Source: Methylobacterium radiotolerans JCM 2831 (GTDB lineage: Bacteria > Pseudomonadota > Alphaproteobacteria > Rhizobiales > Beijerinckiaceae). Taken from it: a stretch of 64,000 nt of DNA. Below are positions 1 through 8,815 of this stretch, piece by piece; positions within the stretch are counted from its first letter, which is position 1, and each line of letters opens with the position of its first letter. The stretch spans positions 5,998,001 through 6,062,000 of the forward strand of contig NC_010505.1 of assembly GCF_000019725.1 (NCBI RefSeq). The letters are read 5' to 3'. The position numbers and the translations under genes were made by a program. The notes beneath the pieces are model-generated. The model saw only the letters and a program-made list of their open reading frames with translations, did not search any database and was not told the DNA's origin.

Positions 1-2
1 AG

Positions 3-98
3 CGCTGGCAGATCGGCGACCTGATCTTCTCCGATGCGGATCTGTGGCGCCTCGCCGCGAGCCGAGGCCTGGTCGAGGACGCCGAGCGCTCCCTGTGA
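3..98 (+). CDS. C-terminal fragment of an unidentified protein
   Basis: An open frame enters from the left edge and stops with TGA at 96-98, giving about 31 residues (ends LVEDAERSL). The next rightward gene starts with GTG at 95, overlapping this stop as GTGA, which supports both frames being coding and co-translated. The fragment is too short to identify. It lies beyond the terminator of the leftward late operon, so it is either a rightward gene of the prophage end or flanking DNA. Confidence 0.5.
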   Translation, partial: RWQIGDLIFSDADLWRLAASRGLVEDAERSL

Positions 99-373
99 CC
101 TTCGTCTGGCGTCGCACCTTCCCTGACACACACCACGACTTCGTGGCCGAGGAGGCTGGCCAGCACGTCGGCCGCATCAAGCGGATCGACGGCGGCCCGC
201 AGAACGGCACGTGGACCTGGAGCTGCACGGGCTGCCAGCGCGGGCACGAGGCCGAGGGCGTCCGGCCGCTCAACGGCGAGGCCCCGACCCGGGACGAGGC
301 GATCGAAGCGCTGGCCGCCGCGTGGTCCCGTGCGAAGGCGTGGGGCGCTCGGACTGGCTTGTCTCTGATATAA
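95..373 (+). CDS. small hypothetical protein
   Basis: About 92 residues if translation begins at the GTG that overlaps the previous stop (GTGA). An upstream GTG at 44 is open but lies inside the previous gene. The protein has the look of small phage accessory proteins: an N-terminal half with WTWSC and one CTGC cysteine pair, then a short helical end. I do not recognise the family. It is followed at once by the lower-GC cargo gene at 406. Confidence 0.5.
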   Translation: MTFVWRRTFPDTHHDFVAEEAGQHVGRIKRIDGGPQNGTWTWSCTGCQRGHEAEGVRPLNGEAPTRDEAIEALAAAWSRAKAWGARTGLSLI

Positions 374-405
374 TAGTAACCGGCCAGAAATTGAGGGCAT
401 ATTTT

Positions 406-984
406 ATGGATATATTGCAATTTATAGCGAACATAGTTGGATCGCTTGCTTGGCCATCTGTCGTGGCATTTGTCTTATACTTGGTTCGCCATCAACTGGC
501 GGCACTCGCTAAGCGCGTAGAGGAAATAACATTCCCAGGTGGCGGCGGCGCGAAGTTCCGCGATGAGGTCCGTGATGTTCAGACCAAGCTGGAAAATATC
601 ACCGAAAGCGATCCGGAGGCTGCGGGCGCTAAACTGCCTCGGATACGCAACGAGACACCGAGAGAGAAAATTCGCAATCGGTTCGCCGACCTTGAGAACG
701 AAATGTCTCTAATATTAGCGCAGTTGCCGTTGGAAGTGAGAAGGCAGCCGTCCGATTTTATTTTCTACGATCTCAGAGAGTTTAAGAGTTCTTTCCCGTT
801 GTACGATCTGTATTCGAGGATAAGGGAGCTAAATAATATGGCTCTTTATGCCGATGAGAAAGCGCTTAGCGAGAATGATGCCCGAGAGTTTGACGAACTA
901 TGCGCAACTTTCTTAGAGGCATTTAAAATACAGTTCGAGGAATTTAAAAAACGTCTGGCAAAGGAGCCGGCCGGTAGCGAGTGA
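406..984 (+). CDS. membrane-anchored coiled-coil protein, lower-GC cargo gene
   Basis: Encodes about 192 residues from ATG at 406; the frame is open further upstream, but that part has the composition of the preceding gene's shadow. Residues ~5-28 form one hydrophobic helix, then comes a charged, probably coiled-coil, cytoplasmic region. Codon use is visibly more AT-rich than the neighbours (many ATA, TTA and AAA codons), which suggests acquisition from another source. It reads rightward and converges on the terminator of the late operon. Single-TM, coiled-coil proteins at prophage ends are often superinfection-exclusion or other lysogenic-conversion genes, but no motif here proves that role. 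Confidence 0.7.
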   Translation: MDILQFIANIVGSLAWPSVVAFVLYLVRHQLAALAKRVEEITFPGGGGAKFRDEVRDVQTKLENITESDPEAAGAKLPRIRNETPREKIRNRFADLENEMSLILAQLPLEVRRQPSDFIFYDLREFKSSFPLYDLYSRIRELNNMALYADEKALSENDAREFDELCATFLEAFKIQFEEFKKRLAKEPAGSE

Positions 985-1005
985 CGCTTCTTGGTTCAGA
1001 AAATC

Positions 1006-1034
1006 GAAAAGCGCCCCGGCCAAAGCCGGGGCGC
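1006..1034 (-). terminator. rho-independent terminator of the leftward late operon
   Basis: A perfect 10-bp stem (GCGCCCCGGC with GCCGGGGCGC) and a 4-nt loop occupy 1011-1034. On the minus strand the hairpin is followed by TTTTCGATTTT. It lies just after the last leftward lysis-region gene and between convergent genes, so it most likely ends late transcription. Confidence 0.85.
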
Positions 1035-1068
1035 CAAGATAGTGTGAAGCATAATGTGAAGTGGCCGG

Positions 1069-1425
1069 TCAGTCGGGCGGCCGCCGCATGAAAGCCTTCA
1101 GCATCGCCTCGCGGGTCTCTGCCATCTCGCTACGCACCGACGTCACCATGTCGTCGATGCGCCGCTCCAAGCGGGTGATGACGTCGCCGGTCACGTAGGT
1201 CCGCGCCACTTCGATCTTGAAGGCGTTCAGCTTATCCTCGAGCGAGCGTATCTCGAGCTTGGCCGCGGCCATGTCGATCGTGAGCGGCGAGACCGCTTCC
1301 TTCGTGCCGGTGCGCAGCTTCCCGATGATCCAGTCCGCGCCCTTGCCGAGCGCGATCAGGAACAGCGCGAGCGCGATGAGCTGCGCCCAGGTGATCGGCC
1401 CGGGCGACAGGAAGGACGTGTCCAT
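1069..1425 (-). CDS. phage membrane protein with coiled coil, lysis-region accessory
   Basis: 118 residues. A transmembrane helix (~residues 13-30, ITWAQLIALALFLIALG) is followed by a long charged helix with heptad-like spacing (LEIRSLEDKLNAFKIEV...RLERRIDDMV). It is the last gene of the leftward late operon, downstream of the endolysin and holin-like genes, a position often held by Rz-like spanins or holin accessory proteins. No lipoprotein partner is visible nearby, so a spanin role is only a guess. Confidence 0.7.
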   Translation of the reverse strand: MDTSFLSPGPITWAQLIALALFLIALGKGADWIIGKLRTGTKEAVSPLTIDMAAAKLEIRSLEDKLNAFKIEVARTYVTGDVITRLERRIDDMVTSVRSEMAETREAMLKAFMRRPPD

Positions 1426-1528
1426 GGCGGCGGTCTTTCGCGGCCTACCCCCGCGGCGGGGGAGGGGTTGAGTTGCAGAACCGGCCGGCCGTGAGAGGCA
1501 AGCTGGCTTGTGTGCAGCGGATGAGAGG

Positions 1529-1951
1529 CTACTTGCCGAAGATCCTACGGAAGGTCGGTGCGATGCCGGCGACGCCGATCACGGCCATGACGATCGACCA
1601 TTCCATCGCGTCGTAGGGCGCTGGCAGCTTCGCGACCTGCCAGTTGAACCGGAAGGTGCTGTCGAGGACGATCGCGCCGAAGTGGATCATGCAGAGCCCG
1701 AACGCCGTCGGGATCATCCAGGCCGTCCAAGGCGAGAGGTGCTGCTCGGCGCGCTCCTGCGCGATCACCTTGCGCTCCTCGACGTAGGCGGTGAGCTGCG
1801 CCTGGGCGACCGTGACGTCGCCGGTGACGTTCTGGCCGTTCGTCAGCACCCCGTTGTCGGAGCGCTTGCTCAGATAGGCGAGCACCGGCGCGACGATGCC
1901 GGAGCCGAGCAGCTTCACGAGGAAGCCGCCGATCAGGGACGGGAACGGCAT
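1529..1951 (-). CDS. putative holin, three-TM phage/GTA type
   Basis: 140 residues. The N-terminus (MPFPSLIGGFLVKLLGSG) is amphipathic or hydrophobic. It is followed by a charged helix and two clear C-terminal hydrophobic segments (around WTAWMIPTAFGLCMIHFG and SIVMAVIGVAGIAP). This plan matches the three-TM holins of gene-transfer agents and alphaproteobacterial phages. Its start overlaps the previous gene's stop (TGATG), implying coupled translation with the 87-residue membrane protein, and the endolysin lies immediately upstream. The role would be to make the membrane lesion that releases the endolysin. Confidence 0.7.
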   Translation of the reverse strand: MPFPSLIGGFLVKLLGSGIVAPVLAYLSKRSDNGVLTNGQNVTGDVTVAQAQLTAYVEERKVIAQERAEQHLSPWTAWMIPTAFGLCMIHFGAIVLDSTFRFNWQVAKLPAPYDAMEWSIVMAVIGVAGIAPTFRRIFGK

Positions 1952-2214
1952 CAGCGCGGCCCTCCGGTGGGCGGCCCGACCATGGCGAGTCGCCGGATCA
2001 CGATGCCCAGCACGACGCGCAGGATGGCGAGCACCGATGCCGACTTCGCGCCCCAGCCCGAGGGCAGCAGGACGGTGAAGTCGACGCCGGCCAGCGCGTC
2101 GAGGATGTCGGGCACGGCCAGCACCAGGGCGAGCGCGTAGATCCGATAGCCGCGCGCGGCGGCGTACCAGCGCAGGACCCCGAGCCGGAGCCGGCGGAAG
2201 CGAGCGCGGCGCAT
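1951..2214 (-). CDS. small phage membrane protein, holin-like
   Basis: 87 residues with an Arg-rich N-terminus (positive-inside) and two hydrophobic stretches (IYALALVLAVPDILDALAG and SVLAILRVVLGIVI). It lies between the endolysin and the three-TM holin with a 1-nt TGATG overlap to the latter. It could be a second holin, an antiholin or a pinholin; sequence alone does not separate these. Confidence 0.65.
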   Translation of the reverse strand: MRRARFRRLRLGVLRWYAAARGYRIYALALVLAVPDILDALAGVDFTVLLPSGWGAKSASVLAILRVVLGIVIRRLAMVGPPTGGPR

Positions 2215-2215
2215 G

Positions 2216-2929
2216 TCAGGCGACCTTGTCCTTGCGCGAGAGCAGGGTGTGCAGGCGCGACCAGAAGCCCGGCTCGGCGGGCGCGGCCGGCGCAGGCTGG
2301 GAGGGGAGCTTAGGAGGGGAGCTCGGCGCGGCCGGCGCGGGCGCCGCGGCGGCGGGGATCGCCGCGTAGCCGCCGGCCGTCAGGGCATCCACGAAGGTCG
2401 CGTGGTACCCGGCGATCGTCGCGGCCTTGTCGGTGCCGTTGATGATGCGCCGAGCGCCGACCGCATCGTTCCGGCCCGGGCCGAAGTAGTCCGCCAGCTT
2501 CTTGCCGGTGAACCAGCCCTCGACCATGCCGTAGAACAGGATCACGGCGGCCACGTCCGGGCGCATCGCCAGGGCGGGGGTCTTCACGAGGTCCTCGGCC
2601 GCGGTCAGCACGCCGAGCTTGCGCAGCGCCGCCGTGGCCTTGGCGTAATTCGCCTCCCAGGTGAGCTGCACGAAGCCGCGCCCCCAGAAGCCGGTCGGCC
2701 CGTAGGTCCGGCCCTTGCCGCGGCCGTACTCCTCGATCGGCTGCATGGTGCGCGCCGTCTCGTGGAATGTCGTGGCGAGGCAGTAGGCCAGCGAGGTCAG
2801 CCCGAGCAGCGCGGGGCAGGCGTCGAGGATCGCGGTGAGGCCGGCGACCTGCGAGGCCGACAGCCGGCCGCCGAAGGGCGCGGCGCGCACGCGGTCGAAG
2901 AACGCCGAGCGGTTGAGGCTCGCGGCCAT
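2216..2929 (-). CDS. phage endolysin, GH19 (chitinase-like) family
   Basis: 237 residues. The N-terminal ~185 residues form a chitinase class I/GH19-like lysozyme fold: FHET with a second glutamate in IEEYG, the aromatic/Gly segment TGFWGRGFVQLTWEANY, and the conserved C-terminal INGTDK. GH19 phage endolysins cleave the glycan strands of peptidoglycan with two glutamates. A Pro/Ala-rich linker (~190-220) precedes a short basic tail. There is no signal peptide, so it needs a holin; two holin candidates follow directly. The order RlpA-like, endolysin, holins makes a compact lysis cassette. Confidence 0.85.
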   Translation of the reverse strand: MAASLNRSAFFDRVRAAPFGGRLSASQVAGLTAILDACPALLGLTSLAYCLATTFHETARTMQPIEEYGRGKGRTYGPTGFWGRGFVQLTWEANYAKATAALRKLGVLTAAEDLVKTPALAMRPDVAAVILFYGMVEGWFTGKKLADYFGPGRNDAVGARRIINGTDKAATIAGYHATFVDALTAGGYAAIPAAAAPAPAAPSSPPKLPSQPAPAAPAEPGFWSRLHTLLSRKDKVA

Positions 2930-2942
2930 GATGGTCTCCGGG

Positions 2943-3275
2943 TCAGCCGAGGATGGCGAGGTGGACGCGGCCGACGCCCGACAGGCCGATGGCCCGGGCC
3001 GCGCCGCGCGAGAGGTCGATCGCCCGGCCGGCGATGAACGGGCCGCGGTCGTTGATCCGCACGACCACCGACCGGCGGCCGTAGGTCACCCGCACCCGGG
3101 TCCCGAACGGCAGGCTCCGATGCGCGGCGGTCAGCCCGTCGGGCGCGAACCGCTCACCGTTCGCCGTGCGGTGGCCGGAGCCGTACCAGGACGCGACTTC
3201 AGCCTGGGCGCACGGGACCGATCCCGCGAGCGCGAGGCACGCGAGGGCGGCCCGCGCCGCGTGACGCAGGGGCAT
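2943..3275 (-). CDS. RlpA-like septal-ring lytic transglycosylase domain protein
   Basis: 110 residues from ATG at 3275. That start gives a classical signal peptide ([19 protein letters not shown]...AQA) and has a GGAG-type ribosome site; an alternative ATG at 3290 lies against a terminator. The mature part is one double-psi beta-barrel RlpA domain: [44 protein letters not shown], with the conserved Asp and His-region residues present. RlpA enzymes trim naked glycan strands. In this lysis cassette it probably helps degrade the host wall in the periplasm. There is no SPOR domain, so it is shorter than bacterial RlpA. Confidence 0.85.
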   Translation of the reverse strand: MPLRHAARAALACLALAGSVPCAQAEVASWYGSGHRTANGERFAPDGLTAAHRSLPFGTRVRVTYGRRSVVVRINDRGPFIAGRAIDLSRGAARAIGLSGVGRVHLAILG

Positions 3276-3290
3276 GATGGCTCCGGGCAT

Positions 3291-3312
3291 GAAAAAGCCG
3301 CCCGGAGGCGGC
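3291..3312 (-). terminator. terminator after the tail-fibre gene
   Basis: On the minus strand GCCGCC-TCCG-GGCGGC is followed by TTTTTC, a short GC hairpin with a T-run, between the fibre stop (3341) and the RlpA-like start (3275). It may partly separate fibre and lysis expression. Confidence 0.6.
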
Positions 3313-3340
3313 GCGGACGGACAGGTCGGGCGGGGTGGCG

Positions 3341-6300
3341 TCAGGCGGCGAGGCGCGCGGCCAGGACGAGGTTCTGCCACTCGTCGTACCGGACCGAGAG
3401 CGTGCTGGTCTGCCGGCCGTCGGCGTCGAGCACGGGGCGTTCCTCGATCTCGACGCGCCGGCCGCCGTCGGCCTCCGGATCGTCGACCGCCACCGGCACC
3501 ATGACGGTGTCGGGGGTCCGGCACAGCACCGACCAGGCGAAGGCGTCCTCGCCCTCGGCCTCGAACGCCGCGGCGATGTCCTGCGCGATCACCCCGACGT
3601 GCCAGCGCGCCTTGTCGGCACCCTTCTCCGCGATCGAGTGCTTGAGCTTGTACCGGCGCATCGGCACCGCCCGCACCGCGCGCAGCACGCTGTCGGGGAT
3701 GGCCTCGATCTCGTCCTTCAGCTTCGCGTCCGAGTTCACCGTGACCGCGTTCTGGAGGTAGAGGTTGCGCCACTGGAGCGACGCGCTCTTGCCGAGGTCG
3801 CGGGTGTTGGTCGCGGCCGGCGAGATGCCGGTGCTGTCGACCGCGACCTGCTGGGCCCCGGCCGTGGTCAGGTACAGGGTGGTCGGGGCCTGGAGCTGCA
3901 GGAAGGTCCCGCTCGAGGCGGCGATCGTGCGCGAGCCGCCGTCGAGGCTGACGTCGCCCGACAGGCTGCTGGCGCCCACCACGGTCAGCCCGGAGTTGAG
4001 CGTCGCCGTACCGGTCACGGCGAGACCGCCGTTGAACGTGCCCTTGCCGGTGCTGGTCAGGGTGCCGCCGACCGTGAGCGCGCCGGAGAGGGCGAGGTCG
4101 TTGTTCAGCGTTGCCTTGCCGGTCACGGTCAGGGTCGAGCCGAAGCTCGCCGCGCCCGTCGCGCCGAAGGTCCCGCCGACCGTGCCGTTGCCGGTGACGG
4201 CGAGCGAGCCGAGCGAGCCCGCGCCGGCGGTGGTGACCGCGCCGAACGTGCCCGTGCCGGTCACGGCGAGGTCGTTCCCGAAGGTGCCCTTGCCGGTGAC
4301 GTTGAGCGTGGTCCCGAATGAGCCCCCGGCCGCGACCGTGAGGCCGGTGCTGTCCACCGTCACCCGCTGCACGCCGCCCGTGGTCAGGTAGACCGTCGTC
4401 GGCGCCTGGACCTGGAGGAACACGCCGGCCGTCGCCGCGATGGTGCGCGACCCGCCGCCGAGGTTGAGATCCCCGCCCGCGGTCAGGCCGCCGCCGAAGG
4501 TGCCGGCCGCCGCCACGGACAGGCCGGTGCTGTCGACCGTGACGCGCTGCGTGCCGCCGGTCGACAGGTAGACGGTGTTCGGGCCCTGGAGCTGGAGGAA
4601 GCTGCCCGAGGTCGCCATGATCGTCCGGGAGCCGCCCGCGAGGGCGACGTCGCCGGCGATCGCCGCCCCGTAGCCCGCGACCGGCGCCATGCCGAGACCG
4701 ACGCGGCCCGCGGTGTCCGCGTGCACGCCGAGCACGCCGCCGGCGGTCAGGCCGACCGCGCCGCCGCTGCCGGGGACGAGGAACAGGCCGGAGTTCTGCG
4801 CGGACCCGAAGGTGTAGCTCGGAGCTCCGACCGAGCCGCTGTCGTCGGCGTACATCCGGCGGATTCCGCCGAACAGGCCGGTGTGCGTGTCCCAGACGAA
4901 GGAGGGCGGGGGCAGCGTCTCGCCGTCCGAGGTCGAGTAGGCCGGGGCGCGGTTGCCGCCGGTCCCCCAGCTCCCGATCCAGCCGCCGAGGATGTGCCCG
5001 CCGAAGAACGTGTTCTCGCACGGGAAGAAGCCGTCCTGGCTCGCGATGCCGCGCACGCCGCCCGAGCCGGCATCGGCCCCGTTGCCGCCGGCATAGGTGA
5101 ACATCATCGGCAGGAAGTTGTTGTCGATCCGGTCGATGACGACCGCGGCGCAGCCGGCCGCGCCGGGGATCTCGGCCTTGATGCGCAGGTGGTTGCGGCT
5201 GAAGCCCTGGTAGAAGTACCCGGGCGCGCCCTTGGCGACGGTCGCCTCGTAGGCGCGCAGCACCGTACCCTCGGCGGTGCGGGTCGCCGGCAGCGTCGTG
5301 GTGATCCGCCCCGTGCACTCCATGAAGCCCTGCGTCAGGCCGTTGAAGGTCGGGCCGTTGATCGTCCGCAGCACCGCCCCGTTCACGGTGTAGCGCTGCA
5401 CCTCGAACTCGAGGTTCGACCGGAACGCGTGGACCACGTCGACGCCGGTCGCCGCGATGCCCATGCAGTTCGCCGACAGGCGGATGTCCACGCCGGTGAT
5501 CGGGCCGTTGAGCCGGAACATCGCCCCCGTGCCCCAGGAGCCGACGGCGACGAGCTCGGTGCCGCCCGGGCCGCCGACCTCGCCGCCGCCGGGGGTCGAG
5601 CAGCCGCCTGCCGGCAGGACCGAGAAGCCCGCCACGGTCGAGACCGTGGTGTCGGTGCCGTTGCCCAGTTCCCAGGCCGGGTCGTTGATCCTGGCCGGAT
5701 CGGGCACGATCGCGATCTTGCCGGACGGCATGTACAGGGTCCGGCCGGTGGTCAGGAACGGCTTGGCGACGTTGAGGCCGACGCGGTTCGCCGTGGCCTG
5801 GATCACCGTGAGCACGTTCGGCACGACGCCGAACCAGCCCGCCTGCATGGCCGGCTTGCCGAGGTCGAGCTGGAACCACGTCCCGGCGGCGTCCTGGATC
5901 GCCATCGGGCCGGCCGAGGTGCCGCGGATGTAGGTCGCGCCGACGCCGTAATCGCCCGCGACCGCGAAGCCGGACACCCTGAATGAGTTGATCGGGATGA
6001 TGCGGCTGGGGATGTCCGCGCGGGCGATGCCCAGCGCGACCACGGGCGCGATCGCCGAGGTGAGCGGCTGCGATGCGCCGCCCGGCAGCGTGATCCGAAG
6101 CTTCGTCGCGTTGCCGCCGATCACCCAGCCGGTGGCGAGCCACGCGTCGGTGGTCTCGTCGTAGACCACCGAGACGGTGGTGCCGGCCACGAGGTCGCCC
6201 GGATCGAACTCCTTCCCGGCGATGTCCCGCCAGGGCTTCGGCCCGGAGCCGTCGACGTTGAGGCTGGCCGCCCCGGTGTTGGTGCGGTCGAGCCGCAGCA

Positions 6301-6538
6301 ACAGGGACATGCCCGGCCGGAGCTCGGACACGCCCGACGAGGTCGCCGCGACGTAGGCGTTGGCCGTGCCGGTCGTGACGATGCCGCCGCCCTGGTCGTC
6401 CGCGTAGGCGCGCATCGCCGCCATCACGGACCGGACCAGGCCCGGCAGGTTGCGCGCCGAGGCTCCGTCGATGGCCTGGATCAGGGCATCGGACAGCGCA
6501 TTACGGGCCGCAGACAGCGACCAGTTCCAGACACCCAT
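3341..6538 (-). CDS. tail fibre/tailspike with C-terminal S74 intramolecular chaperone
   Basis: 1065 residues. The N-terminal ~150 residues resemble those of the next fibre gene (PKPW, PGD, SVVYD), so both probably share a virion-attachment domain. The middle looks like a beta-helical or spike region. Residues ~620-900 hold repeats: three copies of a block containing GGSRTI, FLQLQ(G/A)P and VDSTG, and ~740-860 consist of short [14 protein letters not shown] strands. The C-terminus is a peptidase S74 domain, with NSDAKLK giving the Ser936/Lys941 dyad, GVIAQD and [12 protein letters not shown]74 domains trimerise the fibre and then cut themselves off before the Ser. Confidence 0.9.
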   Translation of the reverse strand: MGVWNWSLSAARNALSDALIQAIDGASARNLPGLVRSVMAAMRAYADDQGGGIVTTGTANAYVAATSSGVSELRPGMSLLLRLDRTNTGAASLNVDGSGPKPWRDIAGKEFDPGDLVAGTTVSVVYDETTDAWLATGWVIGGNATKLRITLPGGASQPLTSAIAPVVALGIARADIPSRIIPINSFRVSGFAVAGDYGVGATYIRGTSAGPMAIQDAAGTWFQLDLGKPAMQAGWFGVVPNVLTVIQATANRVGLNVAKPFLTTGRTLYMPSGKIAIVPDPARINDPAWELGNGTDTTVSTVAGFSVLPAGGCSTPGGGEVGGPGGTELVAVGSWGTGAMFRLNGPITGVDIRLSANCMGIAATGVDVVHAFRSNLEFEVQRYTVNGAVLRTINGPTFNGLTQGFMECTGRITTTLPATRTAEGTVLRAYEATVAKGAPGYFYQGFSRNHLRIKAEIPGAAGCAAVVIDRIDNNFLPMMFTYAGGNGADAGSGGVRGIASQDGFFPCENTFFGGHILGGWIGSWGTGGNRAPAYSTSDGETLPPPSFVWDTHTGLFGGIRRMYADDSGSVGAPSYTFGSAQNSGLFLVPGSGGAVGLTAGGVLGVHADTAGRVGLGMAPVAGYGAAIAGDVALAGGSRTIMATSGSFLQLQGPNTVYLSTGGTQRVTVDSTGLSVAAAGTFGGGLTAGGDLNLGGGSRTIAATAGVFLQVQAPTTVYLTTGGVQRVTVDSTGLTVAAGGSFGTTLNVTGKGTFGNDLAVTGTGTFGAVTTAGAGSLGSLAVTGNGTVGGTFGATGAASFGSTLTVTGKATLNNDLALSGALTVGGTLTSTGKGTFNGGLAVTGTATLNSGLTVVGASSLSGDVSLDGGSRTIAASSGTFLQLQAPTTLYLTTAGAQQVAVDSTGISPAATNTRDLGKSASLQWRNLYLQNAVTVNSDAKLKDEIEAIPDSVLRAVRAVPMRRYKLKHSIAEKGADKARWHVGVIAQDIAAAFEAEGEDAFAWSVLCRTPDTVMVPVAVDDPEADGGRRVEIEERPVLDADGRQTSTLSVRYDEWQNLVLAARLAA

Positions 6539-6556
6539 GACGGTGTTCTCCGAAGG

Positions 6557-7801
6557 TTAGGTCTTGATGGCCCAGATCACGACGGCCCCCGGGGGCACGT
6601 TCGGATGCGGGGCGCCGGAACCGGCCGCGTCGATCACCAGCGTGTGGACGTGGTTCGGGGTCGGATCGATCGTGTGGGTGTGGTCGCCGTCGACCGGGAT
6701 CTCGTGCGCGTGCGAACCGCCGGGATCGGTCGAGAAGGCGTGCGTGTGGTTGCCGCCCTGGCCGGTCGTGAAGGTGTGCTGGTGCGGCCCGCTCTGCGTC
6801 GTCTGGCCGTTGCCCTGCGAGCCGAGATTGATGCCGGTGACCACCTGGGCGTTGTTCGGCGTCTGGGTGCTGACGAGGCCGTAGCCGTACTGCACGACGT
6901 GGGCGTGATCGCCGCTCGTGTCGGTCGTGCCGCCGTGGGTGTGGGTGCCGCTGAGCCCGGTCGTGCCGGAATGCGCGTGGTCGCCGCCGACCTTCGTGCC
7001 GCCGTGGTCGTGCGCGCCGGCCTTCTGGATCTCGGGCTCGAAGAACCCGGCCGGCGACATGGTCGAGGTGTGGATGTGGCTCGGCATCTGCGGGGCCAGC
7101 ATCACCACCTGGTCGGCGCCGCCCATGTTGCCGAGCGAGCCGTCGAGGCCGCCCGCCGCGGTGAGCCGGCCGGTGCCGCGATTGGCGCCGAACAGGGTGC
7201 GCCCGCGCGCATCGGGCAGGTTGAAGGTCGTGAAGCCGTCGCCGTTGCCCCATCCCGTGCTGATCGTGGCGAACAGGGCGGCGTAGGCGGTGCGCGAGAC
7301 CGCACGGCCGTCGCAGATCTCCCAGCCCGAGGGCACGTTGGGCCCGGCGAAGGCCTTGATCGCGCCGGCCTGCTCGGTGGTGGGCGACAGGGTGCGGTAG
7401 ACCTGCGCGACCGGGTCGTAGACCACCGACCACACGACGTTCTGGCCGATGTCGCCCGGCCCGAACTGCGTCCCGTCCCAGCGCAGCCACGGCTTGGGCG
7501 CGTTGTTGTCGGCCGCGAGCGTGCACGGGTTGAGGTTGGTCGTGGTCGTGCGGAACTTGAGCGTGTGCGCCCGGCCCGCGGCCTTCGCGGACACACCCTG
7601 CTGGGTGATGACGGTGTAGGCGTCCGACCCGAAGGCCTGGTTCACCCCGGAGTTGTCGACCAGCCACAGCGCGACGGAGGCCATGAGCGCCCGCATCGCG
7701 TCGTTGATCGTCTTGGCCGGCTGCCCTTCGTTGAACAGGATCGGGGGATCCGAGACGTCGTTGCCCGAGGGCGCGACGTCCCAGTTGATGACGCCGGGCA
7801 T
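6557..7801 (-). CDS. phage tail-collar-domain fibre protein
   Basis: 414 residues. Residues ~45-140 resemble the N-terminal region of the long fibre. A tail-collar domain follows at ~147-210 (FAGPNVPSGWEICDG, TAYAALFATIS, FNLPDARGRTLFG). The C-terminal ~190 residues are rich in Gly and in His-X-His pairs (HIH, HTH, HAH), like the metal-binding needle of T4 gp12 and related short fibres, where histidines coordinate an iron or zinc ion on the trimer axis. It probably acts as a receptor-binding fibre together with the S74 fibre directly downstream. Confidence 0.85.
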   Translation of the reverse strand: MPGVINWDVAPSGNDVSDPPILFNEGQPAKTINDAMRALMASVALWLVDNSGVNQAFGSDAYTVITQQGVSAKAAGRAHTLKFRTTTTNLNPCTLAADNNAPKPWLRWDGTQFGPGDIGQNVVWSVVYDPVAQVYRTLSPTTEQAGAIKAFAGPNVPSGWEICDGRAVSRTAYAALFATISTGWGNGDGFTTFNLPDARGRTLFGANRGTGRLTAAGGLDGSLGNMGGADQVVMLAPQMPSHIHTSTMSPAGFFEPEIQKAGAHDHGGTKVGGDHAHSGTTGLSGTHTHGGTTDTSGDHAHVVQYGYGLVSTQTPNNAQVVTGINLGSQGNGQTTQSGPHQHTFTTGQGGNHTHAFSTDPGGSHAHEIPVDGDHTHTIDPTPNHVHTLVIDAAGSGAPHPNVPPGAVVIWAIKT

Positions 7802-7816
7802 AGAGCCGTCCTCAGG

Positions 7817-8584
7817 TTAGCGGGTCGTGGCGCCGGGCAGCAGCGCGAAGAACCGCTGCGCGTCGAAGCCGGGCGCCTGCCGGCGGTGCGGCGGCAGCGG
7901 GGCAGGCGCGGGGGCCGGGGCTGCGGCAGCCTGCGCGACCGGCGAAGCGGGCGGCGCGTCGGCGGCGGTGAGCGCGCGGAGGATCGACGCGACCTGGGTG
8001 GTGCGGTCCTGCTCCGGCGCTTGCATCGCGGCGCCGCCGGCGGGCGTGACCGAACCTGCGGTACCGGCGGCGACCGGTCCGGCGAGGCCGAACGCGCCCC
8101 GGCCGACGCCGCCGCCCGGCGTCTGCATGGTCGGCGCGGCCCCGCCCACCTTGCTGTTCGCCCAGTCGACGAGCTGCCCGGCCGTCATCGGCCGCACGAA
8201 GGGGTTCGCCGAGACCTGTCCGGGTTGGAGGACCTGCACGACGGGCGTGGTGGGATCCGCCGAGAGCACCGCGCGCGCGCCGCCCGGCCCGGCGAAGTGT
8301 GCGAGGTACCGGGTGCCGTCGGTGTCCGGCAGGCCGACGGCGCGGAGCTTGGCCCCGTTCTCGTCCCCGTAGTGCTGGATCATCTCCCTCGAAATGTCCG
8401 GGTCGTTGCGCAGGGCGAGGATCTGGCCCTCAGGTAACCCAGCGAGGTCGGGCCGGTACTTCGCGACCTGATCCAGCCACGTCGAGTCGATGAACTGGCC
8501 GAGGCCGGTCGCCGAGGAGCGCGGGTTCTTGGCCGTCGCATTGCCGCCGGACTCGGCCGTCGCGACCTGGTCGGTGTAGGCCAT
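7817..8584 (-). CDS. virion-associated lytic transglycosylase (SLT-like)
   Basis: 255 residues from ATG at 8584 (MAYTDQ), with CCGGAGC upstream; the longer open frame above it is non-coding leader. Residues ~8-40 carry the lysozyme-like signature: catalytic Glu11 in TAESGGN, then SSATGLGQFIDSTW. The next ~90 residues are helical (ALRNDPDISREMIQHY, YLAHFAGPGGA), and the C-terminal third is Ala/Pro/Gly-rich. Such proteins are usually ejected or tail-tip enzymes that open peptidoglycan during DNA entry. Its place between the ejection-protein genes and the fibres fits that better than lysis. A rightward cassette separates it from the ejection genes. Confidence 0.8.
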   Translation of the reverse strand: MAYTDQVATAESGGNATAKNPRSSATGLGQFIDSTWLDQVAKYRPDLAGLPEGQILALRNDPDISREMIQHYGDENGAKLRAVGLPDTDGTRYLAHFAGPGGARAVLSADPTTPVVQVLQPGQVSANPFVRPMTAGQLVDWANSKVGGAAPTMQTPGGGVGRGAFGLAGPVAAGTAGSVTPAGGAAMQAPEQDRTTQVASILRALTAADAPPASPVAQAAAAPAPAPAPLPPHRRQAPGFDAQRFFALLPGATTR

Positions 8585-8604
8585 GCGATGCTCCGGAAAC
8601 GCAA

Positions 8605-8628
8605 AAGGCCCGCGCGATGGCGGGCCTT
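8605..8628 (-). terminator. GC hairpin with T-run between repeat element and transglycosylase gene
   Basis: AAGGCCCGC-GCGATG-GCGGGCCTT forms a nearly perfect stem. On the minus strand it reads into CCTTTTGCG just 21 nt before the transglycosylase ATG. It may end a short leader RNA started at the element at 8649-8691, act as an attenuator, or stop the rightward strand. Confidence 0.6.
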
Positions 8629-8648
8629 GCAGGGTCGGGCGCACAGCG

Positions 8649-8691
8649 CTCGCGACGCTGGCTGTTTCGGGCACTTCGCCCGTCGGGTCAA
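8649..8691 (-). promoter_or_regulatory. copy 1 of a three-copy promoter-like element
   Basis: On the minus strand it reads TTGAC, CCGACGGGCGAA, a variable stretch, then GTCGCGAG, with 30 nt between TTGAC and GTCGCGAG. The same layout recurs at 21687-21730 (31 nt) and 33470-33512 (30 nt). TTGAC looks like a -35 box, and conserved spacing with a variable middle is promoter-like. It lies upstream of the transglycosylase gene where leftward transcription would resume after the rightward cassette at 8816-10045. Confidence 0.45.
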
Positions 8692-8815
8692 GGGCAGACG
8701 TCAGCACGCGGAGCAGTCGCGCAATGCGGCGAGACTGTGGCGGCGGCGCCATAGCGGTTGTGTCAGGCGCTCGCGTAGGTTGTCCTTCGGGGGATCTAAA
8801 ACCCGAGGGAACGCC

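Noticed and set aside
2943..6143. A 1066-codon leftward frame ending in the RlpA-like protein
   Set aside because: Only the last ~110 codons (from 3275) code for a protein. The rest is a shadow frame of the tail fibre gene, Arg/Gly/His-rich without domain features, and a terminator lies between them.
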